DNA from: SLJK01 sp964567295
Lineage (GTDB): Bacteria > Bacillota > Dethiobacteria > DTU022 > UBA8154
Length of the DNA: 13,415 bases
NCBI GenBank assembly: GCA_964567295.1
Contig: CAZMLU010000044.1
Location: forward strand, 1-13,415
Direction: 5' to 3'
How positions within the stretch are numbered: the first letter of the stretch is position 1; every line of letters begins with the position of its first letter. The position numbers and the translations under genes are program-made. Shown here piece by piece: positions 12,261 to 13,415 of the stretch. Under the pieces are notes generated by a model, which worked only from the letters and a program-made list of their open reading frames with translations, was not told where the DNA came from and ran no database searches.

Positions 12261-13415
12261 ATGTATTTCTTAAAAGCGAAAAAGAGAAGGGGCACAGCCG
12301 TTATAATTGTGGCAGCCATGCTTTTCAGCGTTATTTCGGTGCCTGCAACTACTGATGCGGCGGCGGAGACCTCTTCACCGCCAGATATTGAAGGGCACTG
12401 GGCGCAGGAGGGCATACAAAGCTGGCTTGACAGGGATCTGGCTTCTGGCTACCCTGACGGCACCTTCCAGCCCGATGAAGCGGTGACAAGGGCCGAGTTT
12501 GTGACCTTCATGAACAGGGCCTTCGATATCGCCGGAACAACACAGGAGCCCGGTTTTAAGGACGTCCACGAAGAAGATTGGCACTATGATAATGTGGCAG
12601 CCGCCGTGCAGGAAGGTTTACTCACCGGCTACCCTGACGGCACCTTCCTCCCTGACCGGTCCATCACCAGGGAAGAGGCTGCTGCCATTATCGACCGCCT
12701 GTTGGAACTGGATTATACGGAGGGGAACGACTCCCTCCTGCTGGAGGGGTTTGCCGACGCAGAGGATATCTCCCAATGGGCCGAAAAATCCGTCGCTGTC
12801 GTTGACGCAGCAAGGATCATGTCGGGCTATCCCGACGGCACCTTCCGCCCCGGCTATCCCATCACTAGAGCGGAAACCGTCAGCTCCCTGGACCGCGCCA
12901 TGGAATTTGACGCTCACCCTGAGCCACCCGTCCGGTTCGAGGTCGAGCCCGAAGAGCTCATTATGGAGGTGGGGGAGGAGGCGTATATCCAGGTTTATGT
13001 AACCGACCCATTAGACAATTTCACCATCGCATACGAAAGCACCGCTGAAAATATAGCCACCGTGGACGAAGAAGGCCTGGTCACCGCGTTAGCAGAAGGC
13101 GAAGCCGGCATCGAGATCACCGTAACAGCCGCAGGTTATCGTTCTGCAACCGAAACCGTAACAGTTAGCGCAAAAGATGAACCGGAAGAAGTAGAGCAGC
13201 ACCCAATAACCTTCAACGAAATAAACACATTAGAAAATGTTGAAATCACACTCTACAGTGACGAAAATTTTGAAGAGCAGGTCGGAGACCCCGTAACGAC
13301 TGACGAAGAGGGCAATGCCACAAAAGAACTCCCAGACGGCGACTACTGGTTCACCGCAACAAGGTGGCAGTACCCTGACTACCAGGGGAACTTCACCGTA
13401 GAAGGTGAAGCAAAA
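12261..13415 (+). CDS. SLH-domain surface protein with Ig-like domain (3' end outside window)
   Basis: The first 385 residues are visible, with no stop before the end of the window. The ATG follows AAAGGAGGG by 8 nt. The N-terminus MYFLKAKKRRG plus a hydrophobic helix to about residue 29 is a signal peptide, cleaved probably near the AAA at 33-35. Three S-layer homology domains follow at about 42-88, 99-150 and 164-216, each with the [ST]GYPDGTF and ITR-E or VTR-E signature. These anchor proteins to pyruvylated secondary wall polymer. Residues about 224-295 look like a bacterial Ig-like (BIG2) domain (IATVDEEGLVTALAEGEAGI). A second beta-rich module begins near residue 313 with LPDGDYWFTATR and continues past the window. 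It probably serves as a cell-surface or S-layer component; what the distal part binds or does is not visible. Confidence 0.92.
   Translation, partial: MYFLKAKKRRGTAVIIVAAMLFSVISVPATTDAAAETSSPPDIEGHWAQEGIQSWLDRDLASGYPDGTFQPDEAVTRAEFVTFMNRAFDIAGTTQEPGFKDVHEEDWHYDNVAAAVQEGLLTGYPDGTFLPDRSITREEAAAIIDRLLELDYTEGNDSLLLEGFADAEDISQWAEKSVAVVDAARIMSGYPDGTFRPGYPITRAETVSSLDRAMEFDAHPEPPVRFEVEPEELIMEVGEEAYIQVYVTDPLDNFTIAYESTAENIATVDEEGLVTALAEGEAGIEITVTAAGYRSATETVTVSAKDEPEEVEQHPITFNEINTLENVEITLYSDENFEEQVGDPVTTDEEGNATKELPDGDYWFTATRWQYPDYQGNFTVEGEAK
12447..12647 (+). repeat. Identical 21-bp words in SLH domains 1 and 2
   Basis: The stretch encoding GYPDGTF is identical at 12447-12467 and 12627-12647, exactly 180 bp apart. 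A third copy at 12825-12845 differs at two synonymous positions. This is normal for SLH domains but could be a recombination substrate. Confidence 0.75.

Overview
The window reads as a chromosomal segment of an anaerobic, Bacillota/Clostridia-like bacterium. This is inferred from the strong AGGAGG-type ribosome binding sites, the frequent TTG and GTG starts, an adenosylcobalamin-dependent (oxygen-independent) class II ribonucleotide reductase, an 8-cysteine clostridial-type ferredoxin, an S-layer-homology protein and a PadR regulator. The presence of apolipoprotein N-acyltransferase points away from the classical Bacilli towards deeper-branching clostridial lineages. No rRNA, tRNA, CRISPR array or insertion sequence was recognised. 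The only mobile element is an intein.

Layout, left to right. (1) Positions 1-776, plus strand: the 3' end of a probable NuoL/MrpD-like proton-pumping subunit, whose C-terminal tail contains an in-frame 52-residue duplication. (2) 880-4365: nrdJ, interrupted at the codon for its thiyl-radical cysteine by a 382-residue LAGLIDADG intein. (3) 4407-6521: two adjacent DUF1538 membrane-protein genes followed by a gene encoding two fused P-II-like domains. The three are overlapping or nearly so, and form the most intriguing unit here. The P-II gene also has an excellent internal Shine-Dalgarno plus GTG that could release its second domain alone. (4) 6522-6962: about 440 bp without a credible gene, rich in inverted repeats, including a perfect 15-bp stem. 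It lies between convergent transcription units. (5) 8571-6974, minus strand: a promoter and candidate operator, a PadR regulator, an ArsP_1/DUF318 permease and a 63-residue small protein with two CC pairs. Cysteine pairs recur in all three proteins, suggesting a thiol-reactive metal or metalloid detoxification operon. (6) 10223-8586, minus strand: lnt. (7) Plus strand from 10333: a 2[4Fe-4S] ferredoxin with promoter and terminator, a small FMN-binding-domain lipoprotein with terminator, a class I SAM-dependent methyltransferase, and the 5' part of an SLH/Ig-like surface protein that runs off the window.

How the parts may work together. The DUF1538 pair plus P-II gene resembles the arrangement of other transporter/P-II-like pairs (AmtB-GlnK, SbtA-SbtB), so a nucleotide-sensing regulator acting on a membrane channel or carrier is a reasonable hypothesis; the substrate is unknown. 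The PadR-permease-CC-protein operon is probably induced by the metal(loid) it exports. Lnt would N-acylate lipoproteins, of which the FMN-domain lipoprotein about 600 bp away is one possible client. All function statements rest on reading motifs by eye; no database search was possible.
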